DNA from: Pseudomonadales bacterium
GTDB lineage: Bacteria > Pseudomonadota > Gammaproteobacteria > Pseudomonadales > Ketobacteraceae
Length of the DNA stretch: 64,000 nucleotides
Reading direction: 5' to 3'
Assembly (NCBI GenBank): GCA_002701845.1
Contig: NZXG01000002.1
Location: 80,340-144,339, forward strand
Every line of letters begins with the position of its first letter. The first letter of the stretch is position 1. The notes under the pieces were generated by a model. That model was not told where the DNA came from and ran no database searches. It worked only from the letters and a program-made list of their open reading frames with translations. The translations under genes were made by a program, and so were the position numbers. Below, one piece after another: positions 9,427 to 18,357 of this stretch.

Positions 9427-12012
9427 ATGCAGAAAATTCATCCGATGTTTCGTCTCGCGCTGTGGCTGGTTTTGCTCGCTGTCAGCGCCGGCGTCATGGT
9501 GTTCACCGCCACCCTTTTATACCTGGGCCCGAAGCTGCCCGAAGTGGAGCGGATCCTCGATATACAATTACAGACGCCTTTGCGAATTTACGCCAGTGAC
9601 AACCGGCTAATTGCTGAATTCGGAGAGAAAAAGCGTTCCCCCATTCGCTATGAAGAGATCCCCCAACACTTTATTGAAGCGGTGCTGGCCGCTGAGGACG
9701 CCCGCTTTTTTTCCCACCACGGAGTGGATATTAAAGGCCTGACCCGGGCCAGTCTGGAGCTGCTCACCACCGGTTCCATCCAAACCGGCGGCAGCACCAT
9801 CACCATGCAGGTGGCCAAAAACTACTTTCTCTCCCGGGAGCGGACCTTTCTGCGTAAATTTAACGAGATCCTGCTGTCCCTGGATATGGAGCGCAAGCTC
9901 AGCAAGCAGCAGATCCTGGAACTGTACATCAATAAAATCTATCTTGGCCACCGTGCCTATGGGATTCAGGCCGCGGCCCAGGTGTATTATGGCAAGCCGG
10001 TGCAGAAATTGAGCCTGGCGCAGCTGGCCACCATAGCCGGTCTGCCGAAGGCGCCGTCGGCCTATAACCCGGTGACCAACCCGGCCCGGGCCCTGTCCCG
10101 CCGCAACTGGATTCTGTCGCGGATGCGGGAGCTGGGCTATATCAGCCAGCAGGAATACGAGACCGCCGTGGCCGAGCCCACCAGTGCCGAACTGCATGGC
10201 ATTCCGGTGGAGGTGAGCGCCCCCTACTTTGCGGAAATGGTGCGCCGGGAGATGGTGGAGCGTTTCGGCGATAAAGCCGACACCGACGGCTACAAGGTCT
10301 TCACCACCATTAATTCGGAGTTCCAGGAAGCCGCCAATAAAGCCGTGCAGGCCGGCCTGATCGCCTACGACCGTCGCCACGGCTATCGCGGCCCGGAAGC
10401 CCAGCTGGAGCTGGATCTGGAAGCCGCCAAAACAGAAGACCTGCTGGCGGCATTGCGCCGCTTTCGGGATATCGGCTCCCTGCAGCCGGCCCTGGTGACC
10501 AGCGCCGACGAGAACGAGGCCAGTGCCCTGCTCAAATCCGGAGACACCATTACTCTGACCCTGGAGGCCATGGAATGGGCCCGCCCCTATATTGATAACC
10601 TGAACCGGGGCGCCAAGCCCAAGCAGGTGGATCAGGTAGTGGCCGCCGGCGATGTGATCCGGGTGATGGCCGAGGGCGAGGGCTGGACCCTGGCCCAGTT
10701 ACCCCAGGCCCAGAGCGGACTGGTGTCGCTCAACCCGCAAACCGGCGCCCTGCTGGCTCTGGTGGGCGGTTTCGACTTTCAGAGCAGCAAATTCAATCGC
10801 GCCACCCAGGGTGGCCGCCAGGTGGGGTCCGCCTTCAAACCCTTCATTTATAGCGCCGCCCTGGCCCAGGGCCTGACCCCCGCCACGGTGATCAACGACG
10901 CCCCGGTGGTATTCCGGGATTCCAGTCTGGAAAGCACCTGGCGCCCGGAGAATTCCAGTGGCCGGTTCCACGGCCCCACCCGTTTGCGGCAGGCACTGTA
11001 CAAATCCCGCAACCTGGTGTCGGTACGGGTGCTGCGGCAAATCGGCATGCCTCACACTATCCGGTACGCCAGCCAGTTCGGATTCGATCCCGCCCGCCTG
11101 CCCAACAACCTGTCCCTGGCTTTGGGCAGCGCTGCCTTCACCCCCTGGGAACTGGCCGATGCCTACGCCGTGCTGGCCAATGGTGGGTTTAAGGTGGAAC
11201 CCTGGTATATCGGCCGCATTGAGGACAATGAAGGTAACGTGCTGTACCAGGCCAACCCTATGATTATTTGCGATGACGCCTGTCAGGAAGCCCGTGCCAA
11301 GGAGCGGATGGCCCCGGCGGAGGGCGAGGGTGAGGCCGTGGCTGCTGACGGTGCTGCCCCCGACGCTGGTGATATCGCGGATACCCACCAGAATGACGGG
11401 GAAGGTACCGGGGCAGCCAGCGATGGCAGCACCGACCCGAACGCATCGGAGCAAGCGAAACCGATCGCAAACGGCAAACAACCCGCAGCGGACGAACCCG
11501 CCACCCTGCCGGCGCGGTACGCCCCCAGAGTGCAGGAGCCGCGCATTAATTTCCTGATGACCAGCATGATGCAGGACGTGATCAAACGCGGCACCGGGGT
11601 TAAGGCCCGGCAACTGGAGCGCTCCGACCTGGCGGGAAAAACCGGCACCACCAACGAACAGAAAGACGCCTGGTTCTCCGGCTTCAACCGGGATGTGGTG
11701 GCCACGGTCTGGGTGGGGTTCGATCAGCCGAAAAGCCTGGGTTACCGGGAATACGGCAGCACCGCCGCCCTTCCCATCTGGATCGATTACATGCGCACGG
11801 CGCTGCGGGATTCACCCCAGAGCACGTTGAAAATACCCGACGGTATCACCTCGGTGCGGATTGACCCGGAAACCGGCAAGCGCGCGGCTCCCGGCCAGCC
11901 CAATGCGATCTTCGAATACTTCCGCGAGGAAAACGTACCGGAACAGGTGCGGGAGGAACAGGTGGCCGATCCGCATATGGATTCGGGGTCTCTGCCGGAG
12001 CAGTTGTTCTAA
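9427..12012 (+). CDS. mrcA: Penicillin-binding protein 1A (bifunctional)
   Basis: Class A PBP that polymerises lipid II and crosslinks peptidoglycan. The 861 residues show an N-terminal membrane anchor (about 9-31), a GT51 transglycosylase domain with catalytic Glu90 in VLAAEDARFFSHHGVD and the helix LSKQQILELYINKIYLG, an OB-like PBP1A domain, and a transpeptidase domain with Ser468 (GSAFKP), S527-R-N and K738-T-G-T. An acidic Ala/Gly/Asp-rich insert (about residues 620-695) sits inside the transpeptidase domain. Divergent from pilM, as in Pseudomonas ponA. The last ~125 codons are present again, in slightly different form, at 20341-20659; compared with that copy, this gene has 19 extra codons just before the C-terminal LF. 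Confidence 0.97.
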   Translation: MQKIHPMFRLALWLVLLAVSAGVMVFTATLLYLGPKLPEVERILDIQLQTPLRIYASDNRLIAEFGEKKRSPIRYEEIPQHFIEAVLAAEDARFFSHHGVDIKGLTRASLELLTTGSIQTGGSTITMQVAKNYFLSRERTFLRKFNEILLSLDMERKLSKQQILELYINKIYLGHRAYGIQAAAQVYYGKPVQKLSLAQLATIAGLPKAPSAYNPVTNPARALSRRNWILSRMRELGYISQQEYETAVAEPTSAELHGIPVEVSAPYFAEMVRREMVERFGDKADTDGYKVFTTINSEFQEAANKAVQAGLIAYDRRHGYRGPEAQLELDLEAAKTEDLLAALRRFRDIGSLQPALVTSADENEASALLKSGDTITLTLEAMEWARPYIDNLNRGAKPKQVDQVVAAGDVIRVMAEGEGWTLAQLPQAQSGLVSLNPQTGALLALVGGFDFQSSKFNRATQGGRQVGSAFKPFIYSAALAQGLTPATVINDAPVVFRDSSLESTWRPENSSGRFHGPTRLRQALYKSRNLVSVRVLRQIGMPHTIRYASQFGFDPARLPNNLSLALGSAAFTPWELADAYAVLANGGFKVEPWYIGRIEDNEGNVLYQANPMIICDDACQEARAKERMAPAEGEGEAVAADGAAPDAGDIADTHQNDGEGTGAASDGSTDPNASEQAKPIANGKQPAADEPATLPARYAPRVQEPRINFLMTSMMQDVIKRGTGVKARQLERSDLAGKTGTTNEQKDAWFSGFNRDVVATVWVGFDQPKSLGYREYGSTAALPIWIDYMRTALRDSPQSTLKIPDGITSVRIDPETGKRAAPGQPNAIFEYFREENVPEQVREEQVADPHMDSGSLPEQLF

Positions 12013-12229
12013 GGCGCTTCCAATAAGCCCGAACGCGCGTATTGAGGCGGGGTCGCCCAGACGGGTTACCCCGCTGCCCCGTTGCGAAAATGTGAATTTG
12101 CCCCACATAATCCGGTTAAACTGCGGTTGACGGCTCTGCTCGCCCCCACGGACAATGGACGGCGTGGCGCCCTCATAGAACAACAACACTGACTGCGCGC
12201 CGCCTCCAGGGAAGACAGGAGCAGGCCTC

Positions 12230-14338
12230 ATGACTCAGGACACCCGACTCATCCGGCTGAGCGGCAGCTTTATCGATGACAGCTGCGTGGCCATGTCGTT
12301 GCAGGGTCACGAGGCATTGTCCACCCCGTTTGAATTCACCGTCACTTTCCTCACCGAGAATCTCGAACTCACCTGCGAAGACGTGGTGGGGCAGAAAATC
12401 GGTATTGCGCTGTATCCCGAAGCCCGGCCCGACCCCATTTATCGCCACGGCCGGGTCAACCGCATGGTGCTGCAGGATGTGGATGAAAGTGGCGTGCGCT
12501 TCTATCAGATTAACGTGGTACCGGGGCTCTGGTTTCTGTCGCAGTCCGGCAGCAATCGAATTTTTGAAAATCAGACCAGCCTGGATATCGTGCAGGAAAT
12601 TATCGCGGGCTACGGTGCCTTTTGCGAACTGGAAGTGAAAACCAATGGCCAGTATCTGGCGCGGGAATATTGCGTTCAGTTCCATGAAAGTGATCTGGCG
12701 TTCGTGGAACGGTTACTGGCGGAAGACGGGATCAATTATTACTTCACCCACAGTGACAGGGGCCACACCCTGGTGCTGTGTGATCAGGCCAACGGATTTA
12801 CCGACTGCCAGCAGTACAAAGTGATCAAACGGGGGCTTGCCCGCCAGGACGGCACCGAGGGCGCCGCCATCTTTCAGTGGCAACGCACTCTCAGCTATCA
12901 CCCCATGGGTTACCTGTTGCAGGATTACAATCAGGACACGCCAAAAAATTTTTACCGTCAGCAGGTCACCACCACCTCGGCCTTTGCCCAGACACCGGCG
13001 GTGAATACCGTCGAAGGCTACGGCTGCTATAACTTTAAAACCAATGCCGGCAGCTGCCACGACTTCGACGCCGCCTACAACAAGCAATTGACCCGTAACC
13101 GCATGGAGGCGGAGGAATCCCGTCATGATATGGCCATGGGCTCCGGCAATTGCGCCAGCTTTCTGCCAGGGGGGCGGTTCGATCTGCAACATAATGCAAC
13201 ATCCGAAAATGGCACCTACCTGATCTGGGAGATCAGCCACCAGGCCAACAACAATATCGACAGTCCCAGCCGCTATGAAAACCAGTTCCATTGCGTGCCC
13301 GCCGAAGCCCCCGTCCGGCCCCGGCAGCCGGATTTCAAACGCCGTATGCCCGGGCCGCAAATGGCCAAGGTAATCTCACTCTGCGCTTCGGGTTCCGCCG
13401 CCGACGCCGACCCCCAGCGCATGATCAAGGCCCGGTTTCCCTGGGACGGCGACCACAACACCTGCAAATTGCGAGTGTTGCAGAGCTATGCCGGCAGCGG
13501 CTGGGGCGCCAGTTTCGTGCCCCGGGAGGGTCAGGAAGTGCTGGTGGACTTTATCAATGGTGATGCCGACCGGCCATTGGTGGTGGGCGCGCTGTATAAC
13601 AAAGATAATACCGGCCCCAAATACACCGCCACCCAAAGCGGCTGGCTGACCCAAAGCAGCAATGCCAACGAACTGCGCTTCGATGACGCCGGAGGCGCCG
13701 AGGAAATCTATCTAAAGGCCGGTAAGGATATGAATTTCCTGATTGCCAATAACGAAACCGGACAGGTACAAAACGACCAGGCCCTGACAGTAGACAACAA
13801 CCGATCCATCAGCGTGGGCGCCAATGAAAGCAAGTCCGTGGCGGGTAACCAGGACGAAACGATCACCGGCAATCAAACCCTTGCCGTGCAAAGTAACCGC
13901 GCTCTCACCGTGGGACAGAACCAGTCCAGCACCGTGAGCATCAATGACTCAGAAACCATCGGCGCCGCCAAGGAACTCACCATTGGCGGCCTGTACCAGG
14001 TAACCGTGGGGGCCGCCATGAACGAAACCGTAGCGGCGCTGAAAGCCGAAGAGGTGGGCGCCAATAAAACCGTGCTGGTGGCCAAAAACATGAGTGAAAA
14101 CGTGGGCGACAACCGCACCCTGTCGGTGGGTAAAACCAGTACCCACTCCGCCAAAAAAATCACCATCAGCGCCGAAGATGAACTCACTATCAAGGTGGGT
14201 AAGGCCAGCCTCACCATGAAAAAAGACGGCACCATCGCCTTAAGCGGCAAGGACATTCAGTTGAAAGGCAGCGGCAAAATCAATATCAAAGCCAGCAGTG
14301 ACGTGGCGATCAAAGGCAGTAAAACCGGTATCAACTAA
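12230..14338 (+). CDS. vgrG: Type VI secretion spike protein VgrG
   Basis: Trimeric tip protein of the type VI secretion system, structurally like phage gp27-gp5. The 702 residues start TRLIRLSGSFIDDS; the gp27-like part covers about 1-340, with the VgrG signature YCVQFHESDLAFVERLLAEDGINYYF (split here: FHESDLAFVERLL then AEDGINYYF) near residues 145-170. A gp5-like OB domain follows (FPWDGDHNTCKLRVLQSYAG, WGASFVPREGQEVLVDF). Residues ~500-690 form a beta-helix built from short repeats rich in N, V, G, T (for example NNRSISVGAN, NQTLAV). There is no extra C-terminal effector domain. A 217-bp gap separates it from mrcA. It begins an orphan vgrG cluster: no T6SS structural genes are nearby. Confidence 0.95.
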   Translation: MTQDTRLIRLSGSFIDDSCVAMSLQGHEALSTPFEFTVTFLTENLELTCEDVVGQKIGIALYPEARPDPIYRHGRVNRMVLQDVDESGVRFYQINVVPGLWFLSQSGSNRIFENQTSLDIVQEIIAGYGAFCELEVKTNGQYLAREYCVQFHESDLAFVERLLAEDGINYYFTHSDRGHTLVLCDQANGFTDCQQYKVIKRGLARQDGTEGAAIFQWQRTLSYHPMGYLLQDYNQDTPKNFYRQQVTTTSAFAQTPAVNTVEGYGCYNFKTNAGSCHDFDAAYNKQLTRNRMEAEESRHDMAMGSGNCASFLPGGRFDLQHNATSENGTYLIWEISHQANNNIDSPSRYENQFHCVPAEAPVRPRQPDFKRRMPGPQMAKVISLCASGSAADADPQRMIKARFPWDGDHNTCKLRVLQSYAGSGWGASFVPREGQEVLVDFINGDADRPLVVGALYNKDNTGPKYTATQSGWLTQSSNANELRFDDAGGAEEIYLKAGKDMNFLIANNETGQVQNDQALTVDNNRSISVGANESKSVAGNQDETITGNQTLAVQSNRALTVGQNQSSTVSINDSETIGAAKELTIGGLYQVTVGAAMNETVAALKAEEVGANKTVLVAKNMSENVGDNRTLSVGKTSTHSAKKITISAEDELTIKVGKASLTMKKDGTIALSGKDIQLKGSGKINIKASSDVAIKGSKTGIN

Positions 14339-14370
14339 GCGCGTCCTGTCAAGGACGAAAAGGAAACCTT

Positions 14371-14838
14371 ATGAGCGCATTCGAAGATCCGCAACAGGCA
14401 GCACTGCAGAGCCCGGTTTACGGCGTGATTAGCGGGCAATTTCTGGGATTGAACCAGCAACGTCAACCGCTGGTGGTGTTCCCCGGCCAGCCCGGCGCCG
14501 CCGCCCTGCCCGCCCGCACCATTGTCAGTTTGCAGGCCATCAGTTTTGGTGCCGAGGTACTGCTGCAGTTTGACCAGGGCGATGTGAGCCGGCCCATTAT
14601 TCTGGGAATTTTTCAGGATCCGGGTACCTGGCCCGCCACGGCGGATGACCAGCCGCTGAGCCTGGCCACCGACGGCAAACACCTGCAAATCCAGGCCCGG
14701 GAGCAGCTGGAGCTACGCTGTGGCGAAGCCAGCATCACCCTCACCAAGGCCGGCAAAGTCTTCATCAAAGGCAATTACCTTTGCTCCCGCGCCACCGGCA
14801 CCCACAGTATTCGGGGGGGCTGCGTGCAGATCAACTGA
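14371..14838 (+). CDS. DUF6484-domain protein of the vgrG cluster
   Basis: A 155-residue soluble protein. The sequence VYGVISGQFLGLNQQ, PLVVFPGQPG, AARTIVSLQ-like (PARTIVSLQAISFGAEVLLQ) and RPIILGIFQ resembles the DUF6484 family that recurs directly behind vgrG genes. The second half (LQIQAREQLELRCGEASITLTKAG) looks like a short VgrG-type beta repeat, so it may sit on the spike or act as a small adaptor between VgrG and cargo. Its start is 32 bp behind vgrG with an AAGGA ribosome site, and its stop overlaps the next start by one base. The function is not established; the family assignment is by recognition only. Confidence 0.75.
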   Translation: MSAFEDPQQAALQSPVYGVISGQFLGLNQQRQPLVVFPGQPGAAALPARTIVSLQAISFGAEVLLQFDQGDVSRPIILGIFQDPGTWPATADDQPLSLATDGKHLQIQAREQLELRCGEASITLTKAGKVFIKGNYLCSRATGTHSIRGGCVQIN

Positions 14839-15839
14839 TGTGGGCACTGAACAACAAAACCCCGTTTGCCCCTGAGCGCACCTGGAGCCGGGATCCCAAC
14901 GGCTGGCACCAGTGGATTGTCGCGGTGAAGGCCACCTATGACCTTGCTCCAGACGGGGAACCGACCCTGGCGGAAGCACAAACCGAACCTCTACTGGCAC
15001 CGGAATATTACGGCGAGCCGGGGCTGTCCAGCCTGCGCTATGACGCCGACCTGGTGCCCACCAAGCCGGGCACGGATGTTCTGGTTAACGGCACCGCCCA
15101 TGCCCCCGGTGGCAAACCCAGTACGGAGTTCCCGGTGGCGCTCACGATTGCCGGGCAGCAGAAAGTACTGCGGGTCATGGGCAAGCGCCACTGGGAAGCG
15201 GGAATCACCGGGCCCAAACCCTCGGCACCGGAGCCGGTGACCCGCGTTCCGCTCACCTACGAAGTTGCCTTTGGCGGTTGGGACCGGAGTCAGCCCGATC
15301 CGAAACGACAAACCTGGGATCCGCGCAATCCCGTGGGGCGGGGCATCTATTCCGGCGCCAAAACCCACCAGCCCCTGCACCAGGTGGAACCTCTGAAGGG
15401 CGATCCCCGCCACACCGGGCCCGCCGGTTTCGGCCCCATCGACAGTTTCTGGAGCCCGCGGCGGGAACTGGCGGGCACCTATGACCAGCACTGGCAACAA
15501 CAACGGGCGCCCTTACTGCCGGTGGACTGGCATCCCCGCTCCCTGCACTGCGCTCCCGTGGATCAGCAAACCCCAAAACCGCTGCGGGGTGGAGAGCCGC
15601 TGGAACTGAAAAACCTCACCCCCGAGGGCGATCTGAGCTTCACCCTGCCCCGGGTGTATCTCACCTTCACCACCCATATCGACCGCCGGGTGGAAGAGCA
15701 CCGGGGCCAACTGTCCAGCGTCATTATTGAACCGGATCAGCGGCGCCTGACCCTGGTCTGGACCACGGTGTTGTTGTGCCGTAACGAAGCGGACTATCTG
15801 GACCAGACCATTATCCGGCAAAAGCGGTACGACCCATGA
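14838..15839 (+). CDS. DUF2169-domain T6SS accessory protein
   Basis: I start this at the ATG at 14838 (333 residues), which shares one base with the upstream stop; a longer reading begins inside the previous gene and is unlikely. It opens MWALNNKTPFAPERTWSRD and contains GWHQWIVAVKATYDL and RVPLTYEVAFGGWDRS, and near the middle ARNPVGRG-like DPRNPVGRGIYSG, all typical of DUF2169. Proteins with this domain are reported as accessory or adaptor factors that help load DUF4150/PAAR effectors on VgrG. That fits here, since the effector gene lies two genes downstream. It overlaps the next gene by four bases (ATGA). Confidence 0.85.
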   Translation: MWALNNKTPFAPERTWSRDPNGWHQWIVAVKATYDLAPDGEPTLAEAQTEPLLAPEYYGEPGLSSLRYDADLVPTKPGTDVLVNGTAHAPGGKPSTEFPVALTIAGQQKVLRVMGKRHWEAGITGPKPSAPEPVTRVPLTYEVAFGGWDRSQPDPKRQTWDPRNPVGRGIYSGAKTHQPLHQVEPLKGDPRHTGPAGFGPIDSFWSPRRELAGTYDQHWQQQRAPLLPVDWHPRSLHCAPVDQQTPKPLRGGEPLELKNLTPEGDLSFTLPRVYLTFTTHIDRRVEEHRGQLSSVIIEPDQRRLTLVWTTVLLCRNEADYLDQTIIRQKRYDP

Positions 15840-16903
15840 GCGAACCCGTGTACATCATCAATACCGGTGCCCGCACCGCTCTCGGCCTGCATGCCGCCGC
15901 CAGCGCCGCCGCCCTCCGTGCCGCCATCAGTGGCAACGCCAAATACCCTTACTGGGTGGATCAGACCGGCGCGCCGGTAACCCTGGCCCTGGATCGGGAA
16001 CTGCCACCGGACCTGCCCTGCCGGCAACGCATGCTGGCGCTGGCGCGCAGTGCACTGGCGGAAGCCTGCCGGCCGCTGCAGGAGCTGTCCTGGCCGCAAC
16101 CCGTCCCCCTGTGGCTGGGGTTCCCGGAGCCGCGACCGGGTTTCTGTGTCAACGATGCGCACTGGGTCAGCCATCATCTGAGCGGCGAACCGCTAATAGA
16201 TTCCAACAATGACTCGATAAAGCTGGCACTGGGGGGCCACAGCGCCGTGCTGACCCTGCTGCATCAGGCCCGCCAAATGATGGAACAGCGGCACTGGCTG
16301 GTGTGCCTGGTGGGTGGCGTGGACAGCTACCTGCAACCGGACACCCTGGCCTGGCTGGATCAGCATCGGCAACTGGCGGGGCCGGTGTCCCGCTCCGGCT
16401 TCGTCCCCGGGGAAGGGGCGGGCTTTGTGTTGCTAATGACAGCGGAAGCCGCCCGTGAGGCTGGCCTTGAGCCGCTGGCGCGACTGGTCAACAGCGCCAC
16501 CGGCCGGGAAACCAAACTGATCAAAACCCAGGATATCAATCTGGGGGAAGCCCTGACCCGCACAGTGCAAGACACACTGTCGCCACTGCATCCGGCACAA
16601 CAGCCCGTGAATCAGATCTACTGCGACATCAACGGCGAACGCTATCGCGGCGAGGAATGGGGCTTCACCTGTTTAAAGCTGGCCCATTATTTCGAAGATC
16701 CCACCGGCTACTGGAGCCCCGCGGATTGCTGGGGCGACACCGGCGCCGCCAGCGGGGCACTGTTCGTGACCCTGGCCACCCAGGCGGCGCAACGGGGCTA
16801 TGCCAGTGGACCACGAAACCTGTTGTGGGCCAGTTCGGAAGCCGGGCCCCGGGCCGGCGTTTTACTGGAAACCCCCTACCAAGCCAGCCCCTACCGAGGT
16901 TAA
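15836..16903 (+). CDS. Ketosynthase-like (thiolase-fold) protein of the T6SS cluster
   Basis: 355 residues with weak but recognisable similarity to beta-ketoacyl synthases: an N-terminal strand YIINTGARTALGLHAAASAAA, a central LVGGVDSYL and the glycine-rich GFVPGEGAGFVLL motif characteristic of KAS enzymes. The catalytic-cysteine segment (usually DTACSS or similar) appears instead as LALGGHSAVLTLL, with no cysteine, so it is probably not an active condensing enzyme. Such proteins are known in VgrG/DUF2169/DUF4150 clusters; their role is not understood. The start overlaps the DUF2169 stop (ATGA), and the PAAR gene follows 4 bp later, so it is in the same translational unit. A structural or adaptor role on the spike is my inference. 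Confidence 0.7.
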   Translation: MSEPVYIINTGARTALGLHAAASAAALRAAISGNAKYPYWVDQTGAPVTLALDRELPPDLPCRQRMLALARSALAEACRPLQELSWPQPVPLWLGFPEPRPGFCVNDAHWVSHHLSGEPLIDSNNDSIKLALGGHSAVLTLLHQARQMMEQRHWLVCLVGGVDSYLQPDTLAWLDQHRQLAGPVSRSGFVPGEGAGFVLLMTAEAAREAGLEPLARLVNSATGRETKLIKTQDINLGEALTRTVQDTLSPLHPAQQPVNQIYCDINGERYRGEEWGFTCLKLAHYFEDPTGYWSPADCWGDTGAASGALFVTLATQAAQRGYASGPRNLLWASSEAGPRAGVLLETPYQASPYRG

Positions 16904-16907
16904 GCCC

Positions 16908-17807
16908 ATGCCCAGTGTTGCCATTCATCCCCCCAAAACCCCGGTCACCAAAGGCAGCATGGGCATCGCCAAGGCCACTACCCCCAACGTGTGTAAAATG
17001 CCGGGGCCGCCGGCGCCTTTTGTCCCAACTCCATTACCCAACATCGCCCGCTCCGGCACCTCCCCCAAGGGTTATTCCACCAAGGTAAAAATCGAAGGCA
17101 ATCCGGTGGCCATTCGCGGCAGCAGTTTTAAAAGCATGGGGGACATGGCCAGCAAGGGCACCGGCGGTGGCGTGGTCTCCGCCAATACTCACGGCCCTGC
17201 CAAATTTATCACTCCCGGTTCCCTGTCGGTAAAAATTCAGGGCAAGGCGGTGCACCTGTTGGGTGAACCCATGCTCAACAACTGCGCCGCCAGCGGCACC
17301 CCTCCCAATACCGGCGCCACCATGACCGGCCTCAGCCAGGGCTCCGCCAACGTGGGCGTGATCACCCTCAAGTGTGAAGACGACTGGGACGACTGCCAGA
17401 AAGCACAAATGAAAGCCAAAGCCAAAAAACTCGATGGCCTGGCCAAGCAGGGCAAAATGAAACCCCGCAACACCTACGCCGACGGCAAGCCCACCCTGGC
17501 CCGCAAAAACGGCAACGGCTGGGCCGCCAAATTCGCCCGCGACTGGGACAAACCCAACCCCAAAGGCTGGCCGGACTTTTCCAATCCCGGCAAGCAGGAC
17601 AGCAAGTTTTTCGACGACTGCGCCGAAACCGCCGACCCCAAAGGCAAACAGATGCAGGCGGATCACGTGCATGAAATGCAATTGGGCGGCAACGCCAAAG
17701 GCCCGTTCCTGTGGCTGGACAAAGACGTTAACGAAGCCAGCGGCCGGCAGATCAAGAACCAGTTGAAATCCAACCCCCAGCCCACGGGCTTTGAAGCGGA
17801 CTGCTGA
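16908..17807 (+). CDS. DUF4150 PAAR-like tip protein with HNH-like toxin domain
   Basis: Probable T6SS effector of 299 residues, starting MPSVAIHPPKTPVTKGS at the ATG at 16908. The DUF4150/PAAR-like domain occupies about 1-150 (PNVCKMPGPPAPFVPTPLPN, STKVKIEGNPVAIRGS, SVKIQGKAVHLLGEPMLNNC), forming the cap on VgrG. After a lysine-rich linker (165-185), the C-terminal ~115 residues end in QADHVHEMQLGG (Asp252-His253, His255, Glu256) and WLDKDVNEASGRQIKNQL, the pattern of HNH/EndoVII-type nucleases (D-H...G-G...N...G). A DNase toxin is therefore likely, though I cannot name the family. The next gene is a SMI1/KNR4 protein, the usual immunity partner of such nucleases. Confidence 0.8.
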   Translation: MPSVAIHPPKTPVTKGSMGIAKATTPNVCKMPGPPAPFVPTPLPNIARSGTSPKGYSTKVKIEGNPVAIRGSSFKSMGDMASKGTGGGVVSANTHGPAKFITPGSLSVKIQGKAVHLLGEPMLNNCAASGTPPNTGATMTGLSQGSANVGVITLKCEDDWDDCQKAQMKAKAKKLDGLAKQGKMKPRNTYADGKPTLARKNGNGWAAKFARDWDKPNPKGWPDFSNPGKQDSKFFDDCAETADPKGKQMQADHVHEMQLGGNAKGPFLWLDKDVNEASGRQIKNQLKSNPQPTGFEADC

Positions 17808-17826
17808 TTGAAACCGAGGTAACCCA

Positions 17827-18351
17827 ATGACCGACATCAAAGATCGCGTAGCACAGGCCATCACCCGGGGCGTGCAAGCCCGCTCCCAATATTATCAAAG
17901 CATCGAACTGGAGGATGAACAGGCCCTGGGGGCGCCGGTGGCGGAAGACCTGATCATCCGCCTGGAGGGCAAAGTGGGCAAGCCCCTGCCCCCCTCGTTT
18001 CGTGCTTTTCTGCAACTGCACAACGGTTGGCAGGAAGTGGACGGCGGCGTGGACCTGCTGCCGGTGGAAACCATGCTGGGGCTGCAGGACGATGTTGGCA
18101 TCGCCCAATGGCAGCGCAATCAACAACAGGATGGCGACACCATCGCCGCCCGCAGTCTGGTGATTGGCGCCTCGCGGATCACTCCCACCAAATATCTGCT
18201 GGATCCCGGCGCCGCCGATGAAAACGGCGAATGGCCATTGCTGCAGTACCACGACGAGTTGGAAGCCGAGCTGCCCAGCTTCATCCAGTGGCTGGAGGAA
18301 TCCGTGGACGAGTATCTGGAACTGGCGCAAATGGAACAGGACGACGAATAA
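17827..18351 (+). CDS. SMI1/KNR4-family immunity protein
   Basis: 174-residue acidic cytoplasmic protein. Residues about 40-150 fit the SMI1/KNR4 (SUKH) fold: IRLEGKVGKPLPPSFRAFL, LHNGWQEVDGGVDLLPVETM and YLLDPGAADENGEWPLLQY. SUKH proteins are widespread immunity proteins against polymorphic and T6SS nuclease toxins, and this one lies 19 bp downstream of the HNH-like effector. Direct neutralisation of that toxin is inferred from position; its acidic C-terminus (EQDDE) is in keeping with binding a basic nuclease. Confidence 0.85.
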   Translation: MTDIKDRVAQAITRGVQARSQYYQSIELEDEQALGAPVAEDLIIRLEGKVGKPLPPSFRAFLQLHNGWQEVDGGVDLLPVETMLGLQDDVGIAQWQRNQQQDGDTIAARSLVIGASRITPTKYLLDPGAADENGEWPLLQYHDELEAELPSFIQWLEESVDEYLELAQMEQDDE

Positions 18352-18357
18352 AATTTC

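Noticed and set aside
12047..12074. GC-rich hairpin (GCGGGGT / ACCCCGC) behind mrcA as a terminator
   Set aside because: The stem has a 14-base loop and no T run follows; too weak to call.
13740..14335. Repeats in the 3' part of vgrG as a DNA repeat array
   Set aside because: They are degenerate protein-level repeats of the VgrG beta-helix and are not identical at the base level; no CRISPR-like spacing.
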